From: an uncultured Clostridia bacterium
Lineage (GTDB): Bacteria; Bacillota; Clostridia; Christensenellales; Aristaeellaceae
Direction: 5' to 3'
Length of the DNA stretch: 47,398 nucleotides
Assembly: GCA_947596085.1 (NCBI GenBank)
Contig: CANQEW010000020.1
Span: forward strand, 1-47,398
The notes beneath the pieces were generated by a model, which saw only the letters and a program-made list of their open reading frames with translations, searched no databases and was not told where the DNA came from. A program made the position numbers and the translations under genes. This document shows, in pieces, positions 1 to 7,507 of this stretch; within the stretch, counting starts at the first letter, position 1, and every line of letters starts with the position of its first letter.

Positions 1-198
1 CGTGTGGGCGTTGGGATGGCTGTGTGGCGTGCGGGACTGGCAGGCGAGAGATTCGATGCTGCCATCGTATCGCTTCAACCAGAAGTAGATGTACGACTTG
101 CTCTTGTTGTATTTGCGGCTGGCACGTGCGACGCCAAATCTCTGTGCGTACTTCATCAGGGATTGCCGGAAGCGCATATTTTGTGTTATACTGGTCAT
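1..198 (-). CDS. transposase/integrase N-terminus (partial, runs off left edge)
   Basis: Reading leftward from an ATG at 198, 66 codons stay open to the window edge. The product begins MTSITQNMRFRQSLMKYAQR, followed by a helix-turn-helix rich in basic and aromatic residues (around 20-45, with SKSYIYFWLKRYDGS) and a basic HPN-type linker. This resembles the N-terminal DNA-binding region of rve-type (IS3/IS481-like) transposases common in Clostridia. The DDE catalytic core would lie outside the window. A GGAG motif lies about 10 bases upstream of the ATG. Family placement rests on my recognition of the N-terminal pattern. It could equally be a solitary transposase fragment. Confidence 0.7.
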   Translation of the reverse strand, partial: MTSITQNMRFRQSLMKYAQRFGVARASRKYNKSKSYIYFWLKRYDGSIESLACQSRTPHSHPNAHT

Positions 199-340
199 GA
201 GGGGCTGGACTCCTTCCGTTCGTTTTGTTTCACAACTTCAACTATAACAGATGTGTCCAGTCCCTCTCCTTTTTCTTCTTCTCCTTTCCAATATGTATTG
301 TAATCCTACAGAAATGAGAATGTTTTTCGGAAATTCTCTA

Positions 341-369
341 TTGCTTTTTGGCGGATTTGCGGTTATAAT
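341..369 (+). promoter_or_regulatory. promoter of the ferredoxin gene
   Basis: TTGCTT at 341-346 and a perfect TATAAT at 364-369 are separated by 17 bases. The ferredoxin start codon is about 30 bases downstream, behind a GGAGGTG ribosome binding site. Confidence 0.7.
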
Positions 370-398
370 ATCCCTATCACAATATGGAGGTGTAATCA

Positions 399-569
399 AT
401 GGCCTATAAGATTTCCGATGACTGCGTAATGTGCGGCGCCTGCGCCGAGGAATGCCCGGTGAACGCCATCTCCGAGGGTGACGGCAAGTATGTGATCGAC
501 GCGGATACCTGCATTTCCTGCGGTTCCTGCGAAGGCGCGTGCCCGGTCGGCGCGCCCAGCGAGGCATAA
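399..569 (+). CDS. 2[4Fe-4S] ferredoxin
   Basis: This encodes a 56-residue bacterial-type ferredoxin, a soluble low-potential electron carrier. Two CxxCxxCxxxCP motifs are visible, at C9/C12/C15/C19 and C38/C41/C44/C48, the pattern that binds two [4Fe-4S] clusters. The length matches the clostridial family (about 55 residues). The ATG at 399 follows AATATGGAGGTG and a clean promoter at 341-369. A hairpin with a T-rich tail follows the stop, so this is a one-gene transcription unit. It suits an anaerobe using ferredoxin-dependent oxidoreductases. The specific redox partner cannot be told from here. Confidence 0.95.
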   Translation: MAYKISDDCVMCGACAEECPVNAISEGDGKYVIDADTCISCGSCEGACPVGAPSEA

Positions 570-584
570 TTTCGGAATGAAGCT

Positions 585-623
585 CCCCTTGCCGAAACAC
601 CCCTCGGCAGGGGGATTTCTTTT
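585..623 (+). terminator. terminator of the ferredoxin gene
   Basis: CCCCTTGCCG (585-594) pairs with CGGCAGGGGG (605-614) with one wobble, and ATTTCTTTT follows. This is a convincing intrinsic terminator 15 bases past the ferredoxin stop. Confidence 0.8.
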
Positions 624-651
624 GGACTGCGAATTGAAGGAGGGAAGTCCC

Positions 652-978
652 ATGGCCACCGGCAGGCAGTTTCTGGAGTATGTCTCCGCCCAGCTCGACG
701 GGCTGGACGTGCGCTTCCGGCCCATGATGGGGGAGTATGTGCTCTACTATCGGGACAGGGTGATCGGCGGGCTGTACGACGACGCGCTGGCGGTGAAGGA
801 CGTGCCCGCCGCCCGCGCGCGCATGCCCGAAGCCGCGCCGGAGCCGCCCTATCCCGGCGCGAAGGGAATGCTGTTCGTGGACCGGCTGGACGACCGGGCG
901 TTTCTGGCGGAGCTGTTCGAGGCAATGTGGCCCGAGCTGAGCGCGCCGAAGCCCCGGGCGAAGCGGGGAACGAAGTGA
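652..978 (+). CDS. TfoX/Sxy N-terminal-domain protein
   Basis: This is a 108-residue protein of the TfoX_N type. After MATGRQFLEYV it shows RFRPMMGEYVLYYRDRVIGG, then YDDALAVKD and a C-terminal DDRAFLAELFEAMWPELSAPK segment, the usual layout of this single-domain family in Firmicutes. The ATG at 652 sits about 6 bases behind GGAGGGAAG; longer in-frame starts upstream lie inside the preceding terminator. In Gammaproteobacteria TfoX/Sxy relates to competence control, but stand-alone TfoX_N proteins of Clostridia have no settled role, so no function is assigned. The stop overlaps the GTG start of the next gene, suggesting coupled translation. Confidence 0.85.
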   Translation: MATGRQFLEYVSAQLDGLDVRFRPMMGEYVLYYRDRVIGGLYDDALAVKDVPAARARMPEAAPEPPYPGAKGMLFVDRLDDRAFLAELFEAMWPELSAPKPRAKRGTK

Positions 979-1469
979 GCGGCGGGGCGGAGCGCGTGCG
1001 CGCGAGGCTGTTCGAGCTGCGCGACGAGGATTATCAGGCGTTCATGGCGAAGCTGCTGCCAAATCTCGCGCCCGCGTCGATTCTGGGCGTGCGCACCCCG
1101 GCGCTGCGGAAGCTGGCGCGGGAGCTCTCCGGCACGGCGGACGCGGCGGAGTTCATGGCGGCGCTGCCGCACGGCTACTTCGAGGAGAACAACCTGCACG
1201 GCTTTCTGATCGAGGGCATCCGCGACTGGGATGCCTGCGCGGCGGCGCTGCGGCCGGGGGAATACTATGTGGACATGATGGCCGCGTGGTACTTCGCCAC
1301 GGCGCTGGCGAAGCAGTGGGACGCGGCGCTGCCGTACATCGAGGCGCGCCGCCTGCCCGAATGGACGCACAACAAGGCGATTCAGAAGGCGGTCGAGAGC
1401 GACCGCATTCCCGGCGAGCGAAAAAAGATTTTGAGGGATTTGAAAATTTCTTCGCGAAAGCGGTCATAA
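975..1469 (+). CDS. AlkD-like DNA alkylation repair protein with internal deletion
   Basis: This is a HEAT-like DNA glycosylase family member of 164 residues, whereas clostridial members usually run to about 230. The N-terminal part (ILGVRTPALRKLARELSG, then PHGYFEENNLHGFLIEGIRDWD) and the C-terminal part (YYVDMMAAWYFATALAKQWD, then WTHNKAIQKAVES) match the family well. After DWDACAAALRPGE, however, the sequence jumps straight to YYVDMM. The middle HEAT helices, which in relatives include a VDNWATCD-type segment, are missing in frame. GTG at 975 is chosen because it overlaps the tfoX-like stop; an ATG at 927 would lie well inside that gene. Loss of the central repeats probably inactivates alkyl-base recognition, so this may be a recent pseudogene that kept its frame. 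Confidence 0.8.
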   Translation: MSGGAERVRARLFELRDEDYQAFMAKLLPNLAPASILGVRTPALRKLARELSGTADAAEFMAALPHGYFEENNLHGFLIEGIRDWDACAAALRPGEYYVDMMAAWYFATALAKQWDAALPYIEARRLPEWTHNKAIQKAVESDRIPGERKKILRDLKISSRKRS

Positions 1470-1516
1470 AGCGTCGAAGGGAAACATATACATTGTCGAA
1501 GGATGGAGGGATGCCC

Positions 1517-1717
1517 ATGTCCGGAGGCAAGGAAGTTCGATATGCCCGCGTCGCGGCCCAGGTGGACCGCCTGCGCAGGCTATACTCACGGATCGGCGAG
1601 CCGCTGAGCGCGGACGTCATCATCGACCTGCACCGCCACCTCTCGCCCGCGCTGGAGGCGGAGGACGAGCGGAGGAGGCGCTTTCGGCGAAGCGCGAAGC
1701 GCCGCATGAACGCGTGA
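1517..1717 (+). CDS. small basic hypothetical protein (66 aa)
   Basis: This short ORF begins MSGGKEVRYARVAAQVDRLR and ends in a strongly basic tail (RRRRFRRSAKRRMNA). It contains an amphipathic helix-rich middle (RLRRLYSRIGEPLSADVIID). GGAGGG at 1505-1510 is too close to the ATG at 1511 and well spaced for the ATG at 1517, which decides the start. It follows the AlkD-like gene by 47 bases and is followed by the palindrome cluster at 1721. I do not recognise the family. The basic composition suggests nucleic-acid contact, but this is only a guess. Confidence 0.5.
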   Translation: MSGGKEVRYARVAAQVDRLRRLYSRIGEPLSADVIIDLHRHLSPALEAEDERRRRFRRSAKRRMNA

Positions 1718-1720
1718 CTG

Positions 1721-2083
1721 GAGAGGCCGCCCGGAGCTTGCTCCGGGCGGCCAGCGTGTCGAAAAAGTCTTTTCGACACTTGCCCGGGAAATTTGAGGAT
1801 TTCCCGGGCGGGAGAGATGGACTGCGGTTTCCTGAAAATCTCACGATTTTCCGGGCGGAAACCTGACTGGCAGGTATTGTTTCTCTTCCGCTTGCGCTCC
1901 AGGGAAACCAAATCCGACGTACAAGTGATTTTGCCAAATCCTTGATTTGTCAAAATCAGTCGCATAGCGACTCGATTGCCAAAGGCAATCGACTTTGGTC
2001 GCCGGATTTGATTGAACAGGCTGTCCTGCGGTTGTTTTTTTGACAGATTGAGAGGCCGCCCGGAGCTTGCTCCGGGCGGCCTC
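1721..2083. repeat. intergenic palindrome cluster bracketed by a 32-bp direct repeat
   Basis: This gene-free region holds successive hairpins. The stems are 1725-1736/1741-1752 (12 bp), 1756-1765/1770-1779 (10 bp), 1782-1792/1799-1809 (11 bp), a nested pair 1826-1832/1857-1863 enclosing 1834-1840/1845-1851, 1926-1933/1951-1958 enclosing 1935-1940/1944-1949, 1958-1963/1967-1972, 1973-1980/1984-1991 and 2052-2065/2070-2083 (14 bp). The first and last hairpins lie inside an exact 32-bp direct repeat (1721-1752 and 2050-2081). The converging genes end at 1717 and 2100, so the outer hairpins may also act as terminators, although neither has a clear U-tract. Confidence 0.8.
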
Positions 2084-2099
2084 GTATCAAAACAACCAT

Positions 2100-3947
2100 T
2101 CACGCCATGGGGTCGCGCGCGAGCCAGACGAAGCCGCGCGGGGGAACGCGGATCTCCGCCGGCAGTTCCAGAACCTCGCCGGTCGCCAGATTCGCGTAGC
2201 GGCCCGACCCATCCAGGGCCGTGTCCGCCGCGCCGTCGCCAAAGTTGAAGGCGGCGATCAGCTCCGCGCCGCCACGCTTCCGCCGGATGCCGAGGAGGTG
2301 AACGCTCCCCGCGTCAAAGGTGGATACGCGCGCGTCCGAATGGAAGATGGGCGCGCCGCACCGGAGTCTTTCCAGGGCACGCAGGCCCTGAAAGAGCTTC
2401 CCGGGGCGCGTTGAGGCGTCGAAGCGCTCCCGCGCCGCATCCCACGGGAAGTCGCCCCGGTGGATGTAGCGGCTGTCGTCCGCCTTGGCCGGATCGGCGC
2501 GATAGCCGGAATCGTTCAGCTGACCGATCTCGTCGCCGGCGTAGAGAACCGGCACGCCGCTCAGCGTAAAGATCAGCGCGTGCAGCGTCAGGTCGAGGGA
2601 GATCGCGCGCTCGAGGGCCTCGGCATCGCCGGCCTGTTCCGCCGATTCCACGCCGCAGAGGGAGGCCGTGGTGCCGCACATGCGCGCGTCGCCGAGGCGC
2701 GGATCGTCGTTGTAGCGCTCGCCCCGGGAGGGGCTTCCGGGAAAGTCGCCCGCGAAGTAGTCGTTCAGGAACTTCTTGTGGGGAACCTCCTCCATGCCGA
2801 ACTGCGCCAGCCAGGGAAAGTCCAGCCCCCAGCCGATGTCGTCGTGACAGCGCAGGTAGTTGAGGAAGATGCAGCCGTCCGGCAGCGCGTTCAGCGCGTC
2901 GATCTGGTGGCGCAGCAGCCGCGCGTCCCGCGTGGCGACCGTGTGCCAGATCGTGCACATGGCGGTGGCGTTGTAGAGCAGGTGGCACTCGGGCTTCTCC
3001 GGCGTGCCGAAGTAGGGGGCCAGCTCCCGCGGAGCCATCACCACCTCGCCCAGCAGCAGCACGCCGGGGCAGACGATTTCGCAGATCATGCGCACCATGC
3101 GCATGATGGTGTGCACCTGCGGAAGATTGCGGCAGGTGGTGCCGAGCCGCTTCCAGATGTAGGGCACCGCGTCCACGCGCAGGATGTCGATGCCCCGGTT
3201 TGCCAGGAAGAGAAGATTGTCTACCATGGCGTTGAACACCGCGGGGTTGGCGTAGTTCAGGTCCCATTGGTAGGGATAGAAGCAGGTCATGACCACCTTG
3301 CCGATGTCCGGAAGTTCGGTGAAGTTGCCGGGGGCGGTGGTGGGGAAGACCTGCGGCACCGTCCGTTCGAACGCATTCGGAACATCCCAACTGTCGTAGA
3401 AGAAGTAGTAGTCCTGATACTCCTTCTCGCCCGCGCGGGCGCGGCGCGCCCATTCGTGGGCCGAGCTCGTGTGATTCATCACGAAGTCCAGGCAGCAGCA
3501 GACGCCGCGCTCGCGGCACTCGGCGGTGAGCGCCTCCAGATCCTCCATCGTGCCGAGCTCGGGCTTGACCTTGCGGTAGTCCGCCACGGCGTAGCCGCCG
3601 TCGCTCTCGCCATCCACCGTGTCCAGCAGCGGCATCAGGTGCAGGTAGTTCACGCCCGCCTCCTGGATGTAGTCGAGCTTTTCCCGCACGCCGTTCAGCG
3701 TGCCCGCGAACGGCTTGACGTAGAGGCACATGCCCAGCAGACCGCTTCCCCGATACCAATCGGGATCGGCCTCGCGGGCGCGGTCGAGGGCCCGGAGCTC
3801 TTTGCGGCGCGCCCGATGGGCGGCGCGCATGCGCTCCGTCAGCGCGCGGAAGGAGTCCATATCGTTGTCGTACAGCTCGCAGTAGAGCCACTTCAGTTCG
3901 TCATAATGCCGCGCCAGGCGTGCGGCGAATTCGCTTTCGTTTTGCAT
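2100..3947 (-). CDS. amylosucrase-like GH13 enzyme
   Basis: This is a 615-residue GH13 subfamily 4-type protein. Amylosucrase transfers glucosyl units of sucrose onto an alpha-1,4-glucan and releases fructose. Visible are DFVMNHTS (D154, H159), DILRVDAVPYIWKRLGTT with the expected nucleophile D259, LLLGEVV with acid/base E301, and NYLRCHDDIGWG with the transition-state Asp at D369. GVPVLYAGDEIGQLND and KADDSRYIHRGDFPW are further amylosucrase hallmarks, and an all-beta C-terminal domain ends the protein. There is no signal peptide, so it acts in the cytosol. It is the last gene of the minus-strand operon led by lacI. A sister activity such as sucrose hydrolase or another GH13_4 specificity cannot be excluded. 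Confidence 0.88.
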   Translation of the reverse strand: MQNESEFAARLARHYDELKWLYCELYDNDMDSFRALTERMRAAHRARRKELRALDRAREADPDWYRGSGLLGMCLYVKPFAGTLNGVREKLDYIQEAGVNYLHLMPLLDTVDGESDGGYAVADYRKVKPELGTMEDLEALTAECRERGVCCCLDFVMNHTSSAHEWARRARAGEKEYQDYYFFYDSWDVPNAFERTVPQVFPTTAPGNFTELPDIGKVVMTCFYPYQWDLNYANPAVFNAMVDNLLFLANRGIDILRVDAVPYIWKRLGTTCRNLPQVHTIMRMVRMICEIVCPGVLLLGEVVMAPRELAPYFGTPEKPECHLLYNATAMCTIWHTVATRDARLLRHQIDALNALPDGCIFLNYLRCHDDIGWGLDFPWLAQFGMEEVPHKKFLNDYFAGDFPGSPSRGERYNDDPRLGDARMCGTTASLCGVESAEQAGDAEALERAISLDLTLHALIFTLSGVPVLYAGDEIGQLNDSGYRADPAKADDSRYIHRGDFPWDAARERFDASTRPGKLFQGLRALERLRCGAPIFHSDARVSTFDAGSVHLLGIRRKRGGAELIAAFNFGDGAADTALDGSGRYANLATGEVLELPAEIRVPPRGFVWLARDPMA

Positions 3948-3951
3948 GAGA

Positions 3952-4731
3952 TCACTCCATTATTTCCGTTTCATCCTTCGCCTGGGCGGCGTTGAACTGC
4001 TCCTCGATCCGAAGCTCGGCGTTAAGCCGGTCGTAGAGCATGAACTGGGAGAGGAAGAGAATGTACCACACGCCCAGCAGCGGAATCAGTACCAGCGTCC
4101 AGGGCGCGAAGAGGATCAGAATCGCGAAGTACAAAAGCTGCACGAGCGCCGCGCCCAGCACGCGCCAGAGGTACTTGGCGGTGAACAGGATGATGTTGCG
4201 CAGGCGGTTGACGGCCGTCTGCTCGAACAGCACGAGCTGCGGCCAGTAGAGGGTATTGAGGATCGTGAGCAGCAAGAGCGCGAACAGGTACAGCGCGACG
4301 GTGCCCGGCGTGGGCGCGGCGCTCGACACCCAGAACAGGTACGCCATGAACGCGAACACGCCCAGCATCAGCCCCAGCAGCGCGCCGGGGAGGAGGCTCG
4401 CGCGCCCGTTCTGCCGCCAGCTCTTCCGGTAATTCGCCCACCAGTTGTTGGGATCGTCGCGCATGCCGCGCAGGATCGCGTCGAACATCCCCGCAAGGAA
4501 CGGGCCGAGGATCGCGCCGCCCAGCAGGGACGCGGGCAGCAGCACCAGCAGGCTGGAGGACAGGATCGCGTACGCGACGCCGGCGGCCAGCGGGAGCGCG
4601 CCCAGCACGGTGAACAGGCCGACCTTGAACCAGTGGACGCCGTAGAGGGACAGAAGCTGCCGGTAGCGGTAGAAGCCAGTCTGGCGCACGCTCAGATCGT
4701 AGCTCGGATCCTTGGGGGTGAGCAGGCCCAT
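3952..4731 (-). CDS. YesL-like (DUF624) membrane protein
   Basis: This is a polytopic membrane protein of 259 residues. Hydrophobic segments lie around residues 35-75, 105-135, 140-165 and 190-230, and there is a conserved-looking NNWWANYRKSWRQN loop. Size and layout fit the YesL/DUF624 family, often encoded beside carbohydrate ABC systems; its biochemical role is unsettled. GGAGG lies one base from a first ATG (4737) and about 7 bases from the second (4729-4731), so the second was chosen. It stops 4 bases before the amylosucrase start and follows the 207-residue protein by 13 bases, so it is in the same operon. The family call is moderate because DUF624 members vary. Confidence 0.6.
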   Translation of the reverse strand: MGLLTPKDPSYDLSVRQTGFYRYRQLLSLYGVHWFKVGLFTVLGALPLAAGVAYAILSSSLLVLLPASLLGGAILGPFLAGMFDAILRGMRDDPNNWWANYRKSWRQNGRASLLPGALLGLMLGVFAFMAYLFWVSSAAPTPGTVALYLFALLLLTILNTLYWPQLVLFEQTAVNRLRNIILFTAKYLWRVLGAALVQLLYFAILILFAPWTLVLIPLLGVWYILFLSQFMLYDRLNAELRIEEQFNAAQAKDETEIME

Positions 4732-4744
4732 ATCCATGCCTCCT

Positions 4745-5368
4745 TCAAATTGCCGCGTTGTAGTGGAAGCCGTCGAGAAACGCGCCCAGCATGGCCGCCG
4801 CGTCGCCGGCGTAGCCATCGACGCAGGTCAGCTCGGCGGTCAGCGCGTAGTTTTGATGAGTGGCGAAGGCCGTCGCGCCCCGGGCGTAGGGATTCTCGTC
4901 GGAGGCGACCGCATAGATCAGAATCGTGTACTCCTGGCCGTTGTGGACCTCCGCGCGGGTCTCAAGCACGTCGTAGGTGTCTCGCTCGCGCGCGATCCAC
5001 TCGTCCAGCGCGATCGCGGCGTTCGCCGCGTCCTTGCATCCCTGCGCCAGCAGGTAGAGCTGCGCCTCGGGGAGATCGTCCGCCTCGCCATCCTCGCCGG
5101 CGTGGGGAACGGTTTGCGCGCTGGCCCAGCTCGCCAGATAGGTGTCGTCGGCGGTGAGGATGGAGTTGTTGTCCACGAGCGCGAGGCCGTTTCCCGGCTC
5201 CTCTACGCCCAGCACGCTGCCCAGCGTCACCCATTGCTCGTCCCAGCTTGCGCCGTCCGCTGTGCGCTCGGGCAGCTTCGGCTGCCAGCGGTGAAGTTGC
5301 ATCGCGCCGATTCCGACGCAGGCGATCAGCGCGGCGAGCGCGATCAGCCAGAGTTTTCGCCGCTTCAT
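4745..5368 (-). CDS. membrane-anchored hypothetical protein (207 aa)
   Basis: A basic start (MKRRK) and a hydrophobic stretch at residues 6-24 form an uncleaved anchor or signal sequence, followed by an acidic extracytoplasmic domain of about 180 residues. No catalytic motif is recognised. The ATG overlaps the stop of the upstream 243-residue gene (ATGA), indicating translational coupling, and the YesL-like gene follows. It belongs to the lacI-led operon, so a role in carbohydrate sensing or uptake at the membrane is plausible but inferred only from context. Confidence 0.6.
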   Translation of the reverse strand: MKRRKLWLIALAALIACVGIGAMQLHRWQPKLPERTADGASWDEQWVTLGSVLGVEEPGNGLALVDNNSILTADDTYLASWASAQTVPHAGEDGEADDLPEAQLYLLAQGCKDAANAAIALDEWIARERDTYDVLETRAEVHNGQEYTILIYAVASDENPYARGATAFATHQNYALTAELTCVDGYAGDAAAMLGAFLDGFHYNAAI

Positions 5369-6096
5369 GGGTTCGCCCCCTTCGTGATTTTGTCCCAGAG
5401 CGCGTCGCAGGCCTCGACATGTTCGCAGGTCTGCTCCGTCCAGAAGCCCCGGCGGGCGATATACATGCCGGAGAACAGCTCCTGCGCGTCGCCGGACGCC
5501 GATTGATTCAATACGGTTTCCTCATATTCGCCCAGATCGAGCCGCGCCAGCGCCGGGCAATCCGACCAGCGCAGGCAGCAGCTCTGCCAATCCGCGTCCG
5601 TATCCGGTGGAAGGGAGCCGTCCAGCCGGCGCAGTGCGTGGTAGTCGCGCTGGAAGCCCTCCGGGTCGTCCAGCAGGAAGAAGTAGCTCTCCCGCGAGGC
5701 GAGGTCAGCCGTCAGCTTGGCGGAGGCGGCCATCGTGTAGTAGGCGGCGTCGGCGCCCGCGTCGCCGCCGCCCGCGTATGGATTGAGCTGCACGGCCGCG
5801 CGGCCGTCGCCGTTGCAGTCCTCGCCCAGCGCCGCGAGCGCCTCCTCCAGCGCGGCCACGGCTCCATCGGGCAGCGGGACGGCGCCCACGTAGGCGATCT
5901 GATAGTCGGGGTCCACTCTGCCCACGCCCAGAACGTGCAGCGCGATGTTGACGCCCGCCGCCAGCAGCACCGCGCCGATGACGATGTGCCACTTGTGGTA
6001 GTGCCACCAGTTTTTGCGCCTTTGCGCGGGCGTGAGCTCCACCTTTTCCTCGGGCCGCACGTCCCGGAATTTCCACTTCCAATATTCGCTCGCCAT
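5365..6096 (-). CDS. single-pass membrane hypothetical protein (243 aa)
   Basis: A cytoplasmic N-terminus (MASEYWKWKFRDVRPEEKVE) is followed by a membrane segment at about 38-58, preceded by the aromatic run WWHYHKWH, and then an outward domain rich in Asp, Ala and Leu. The C-terminus contains scattered Cys residues (CCLRWSDC, then CEHVEACD). I recognise the N-terminal layout from unnamed clostridial proteins but no function. GGGGTGACGAC precedes the ATG. The gene starts 4 bases after the lacI stop and overlaps the next gene by 4 bases. The two successive single-pass proteins with unrelated outward domains may form a complex with the YesL-like protein, which is inferred from co-transcription. 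Confidence 0.6.
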   Translation of the reverse strand: MASEYWKWKFRDVRPEEKVELTPAQRRKNWWHYHKWHIVIGAVLLAAGVNIALHVLGVGRVDPDYQIAYVGAVPLPDGAVAALEEALAALGEDCNGDGRAAVQLNPYAGGGDAGADAAYYTMAASAKLTADLASRESYFFLLDDPEGFQRDYHALRRLDGSLPPDTDADWQSCCLRWSDCPALARLDLGEYEETVLNQSASGDAQELFSGMYIARRGFWTEQTCEHVEACDALWDKITKGANP

Positions 6097-6100
6097 GTCG

Positions 6101-7090
6101 TCACCCCTTCGTGGTGCCGTCGCCGATGTAGCTCACGGGCAGGCAGATAAGCGAGGGGAGGTGGCCGCGATCCTCCTGCAGCAGGATGTCCACGGCCGTC
6201 TCCGCGATCTGCGTCACGGGCTGGGCGATGGTGGAGCAGTACAGCGCCTCGCTGCCGAAACGGCGGACGCCGTCGAAGCCGATCACCTGCGCGTCCCCGG
6301 GCACGTTCACGCCCATGCCCTGCAGCATCCGGCAGACGTGGTAGGCCAGGCGGTCGGTGTTGCAGAAAATGCCGTCGAAGTCGAGCTTCCCATCCCGCAG
6401 ATGCTCCCGCAGGAAGGCGCGGAAGGGTTCGTAGCCGTCCTCGTCGCGCAGGAGCAGCGTCGAACAGCCGATCCCCGCCTGCTGGCAGGCCGCCTGAAAG
6501 CCGTCGCCGCGCTTGTCGGCCTCGCCGGGCACGTCGGAGCCGATGCGGAAGAACAGCAGGCGCTCGCAGCCCAGCTCCATCAGCTTGCGCGCCGCCATCT
6601 GGCCGCCGCCGAAGTTGTCCGACGCTACGCAGGGCACCGCCGGGCCGAAGTAGCGGTCAATGCTGACGAAGGGCACGCTCTCATTGATTTCGAGCGCCGG
6701 GTTGTAGGTCAGGCCGATGATGCCGTCCACCTTGTTCTGCTCGACCATGCGCACGCACTGCTGCTCCGCGTCCGGATCGGCGTCGGACAGCGCCAGCAGC
6801 ATCCGGTAGCCGCGCCGGGCCAGGGCCTTGCACACGTCCCCGGCCAGCAGCGCGAAGAAGGGATTGACGGTGTTGGGGAGGATCAGCGCCGCGGTGCGGG
6901 TGCGGTTGGTCTTGAGCGCCCGGGCGTAGTTGTTCACCTGGTAGCCCAGCTGCCGCGCGGCCTCCTCGACCCTCCGCTTATATTCCTCGCCCACGGGAAT
7001 GCCGTTGAACACCTTGGAGACCGTGCCCAGCGCCACGCCCGCCTCCCGCGCCACGTCCTTCATCGTGGGGGAACTTCCCTTGCGCTTCAT
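6101..7090 (-). CDS. LacI-family transcriptional regulator
   Basis: This is a 329-residue LacI/GalR regulator. The N-terminal helix-turn-helix and hinge are clear (MKDVAREAGVALGTVSKVFNG at about 10-30, YQVNNYARAL in the hinge). A periplasmic-binding-protein fold follows, with ALILPNTVNPFFALLAGDVC, VDGIIGLTY, GCERLLFFRIGSDVPG, FDGIFCNTDRLAY and VIGFDG. It is the first gene of the minus-strand operon and faces the ABC/GH32 operon. Three matching operator-like palindromes lie in the shared intergenic region (7109, 7327, 7385), one inside its own leader, implying autoregulation. The likely effector is sucrose, a fructo-oligosaccharide or their phosphates, inferred from the target genes. Confidence 0.93.
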   Translation of the reverse strand: MKRKGSSPTMKDVAREAGVALGTVSKVFNGIPVGEEYKRRVEEAARQLGYQVNNYARALKTNRTRTAALILPNTVNPFFALLAGDVCKALARRGYRMLLALSDADPDAEQQCVRMVEQNKVDGIIGLTYNPALEINESVPFVSIDRYFGPAVPCVASDNFGGGQMAARKLMELGCERLLFFRIGSDVPGEADKRGDGFQAACQQAGIGCSTLLLRDEDGYEPFRAFLREHLRDGKLDFDGIFCNTDRLAYHVCRMLQGMGVNVPGDAQVIGFDGVRRFGSEALYCSTIAQPVTQIAETAVDILLQEDRGHLPSLICLPVSYIGDGTTKG

Positions 7091-7108
7091 CCGCGCCTCG
7101 CTTTCTCG

Positions 7109-7120
7109 TGAAATGTTTCA
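7109..7120. promoter_or_regulatory. operator in the lacI leader
   Basis: TGAAATGTTTCA is a near-palindrome one base away from the TGAAACGTTTCA-type LacI-family operator. It lies between the lacI promoter (-10 at 7142-7147) and the lacI start, a position suited to autorepression. Confidence 0.6.
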
Positions 7121-7141
7121 CACGATTGTTCATGCACATTC

Positions 7142-7171
7142 ATTATAGCGCAGGAGGAGATGAAATGTAAA
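7142..7171 (-). promoter_or_regulatory. lacI promoter
   Basis: On the minus strand, TTTACA (7171-7166) and TATAAT (7147-7142) are separated by 18 bases. The lacI start lies about 50 bases downstream, with an operator between. Confidence 0.65.
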
Positions 7172-7280
7172 GCCATAAATTTCACAAAATTTCATGAAAC
7201 GTATATTTCGGAAGTTCATATAAAATTGTACATGTAAATTTGTTCCGATGGACGAAAATTGCGGCATATTCAAAAAATCG

Positions 7281-7309
7281 TTGACAAATCCACGCGAAGC
7301 GGCTATGAT
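7281..7309 (+). promoter_or_regulatory. promoter of the sugar ABC/GH32 operon
   Basis: TTGACA (7281-7286) and TATGAT (7304-7309) have 17-base spacing, so initiation is expected near 7316. Two operator-like sites lie just downstream, so repression would act by blocking initiation or elongation. The leader to the first start codon is about 190 bases. Confidence 0.75.
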
Positions 7310-7326
7310 AGAATCACATAATTGAG

Positions 7327-7338
7327 TGTAACGTTTCA
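7327..7338. promoter_or_regulatory. LacI-family operator 1
   Basis: TGTAACGTTTCA has a central CG and near-perfect dyad symmetry. It lies about 11 bases after the expected transcription start. Confidence 0.7.
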
Positions 7339-7384
7339 TACACGGATTGGCGAGCAAGGGTGCGCCATTTTTCAGGGTACGGCG

Positions 7385-7396
7385 TGAAACGTTACA
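7385..7396. promoter_or_regulatory. LacI-family operator 2
   Basis: TGAAACGTTACA is the exact reverse complement of the site at 7327-7338. The spacing of 58 bases could allow two dimers or a looped tetramer to bind. Confidence 0.7.
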
Positions 7397-7507
7397 TACA
7401 GCGAGGAAATTTTTTCCGCGCGAGGGGGTGAAGGGAGAATTGCAAGGTTGCCCGGGAGGTTTCACAGTTCAAGGACACGCGCTACAATGAATGAGGAAGT
7501 GAATCGA

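Noticed and set aside
4-303. Plus-strand open frame over the left edge
   Set aside because: It is antisense to the transposase N-terminus, which has a recognisable helix-turn-helix; the plus frame has no domain.
2460-5157. Overlapping plus-strand open frames across amylosucrase and the YesL-like gene
   Set aside because: They mirror the codon bias of the minus-strand genes and show no recognisable domain.
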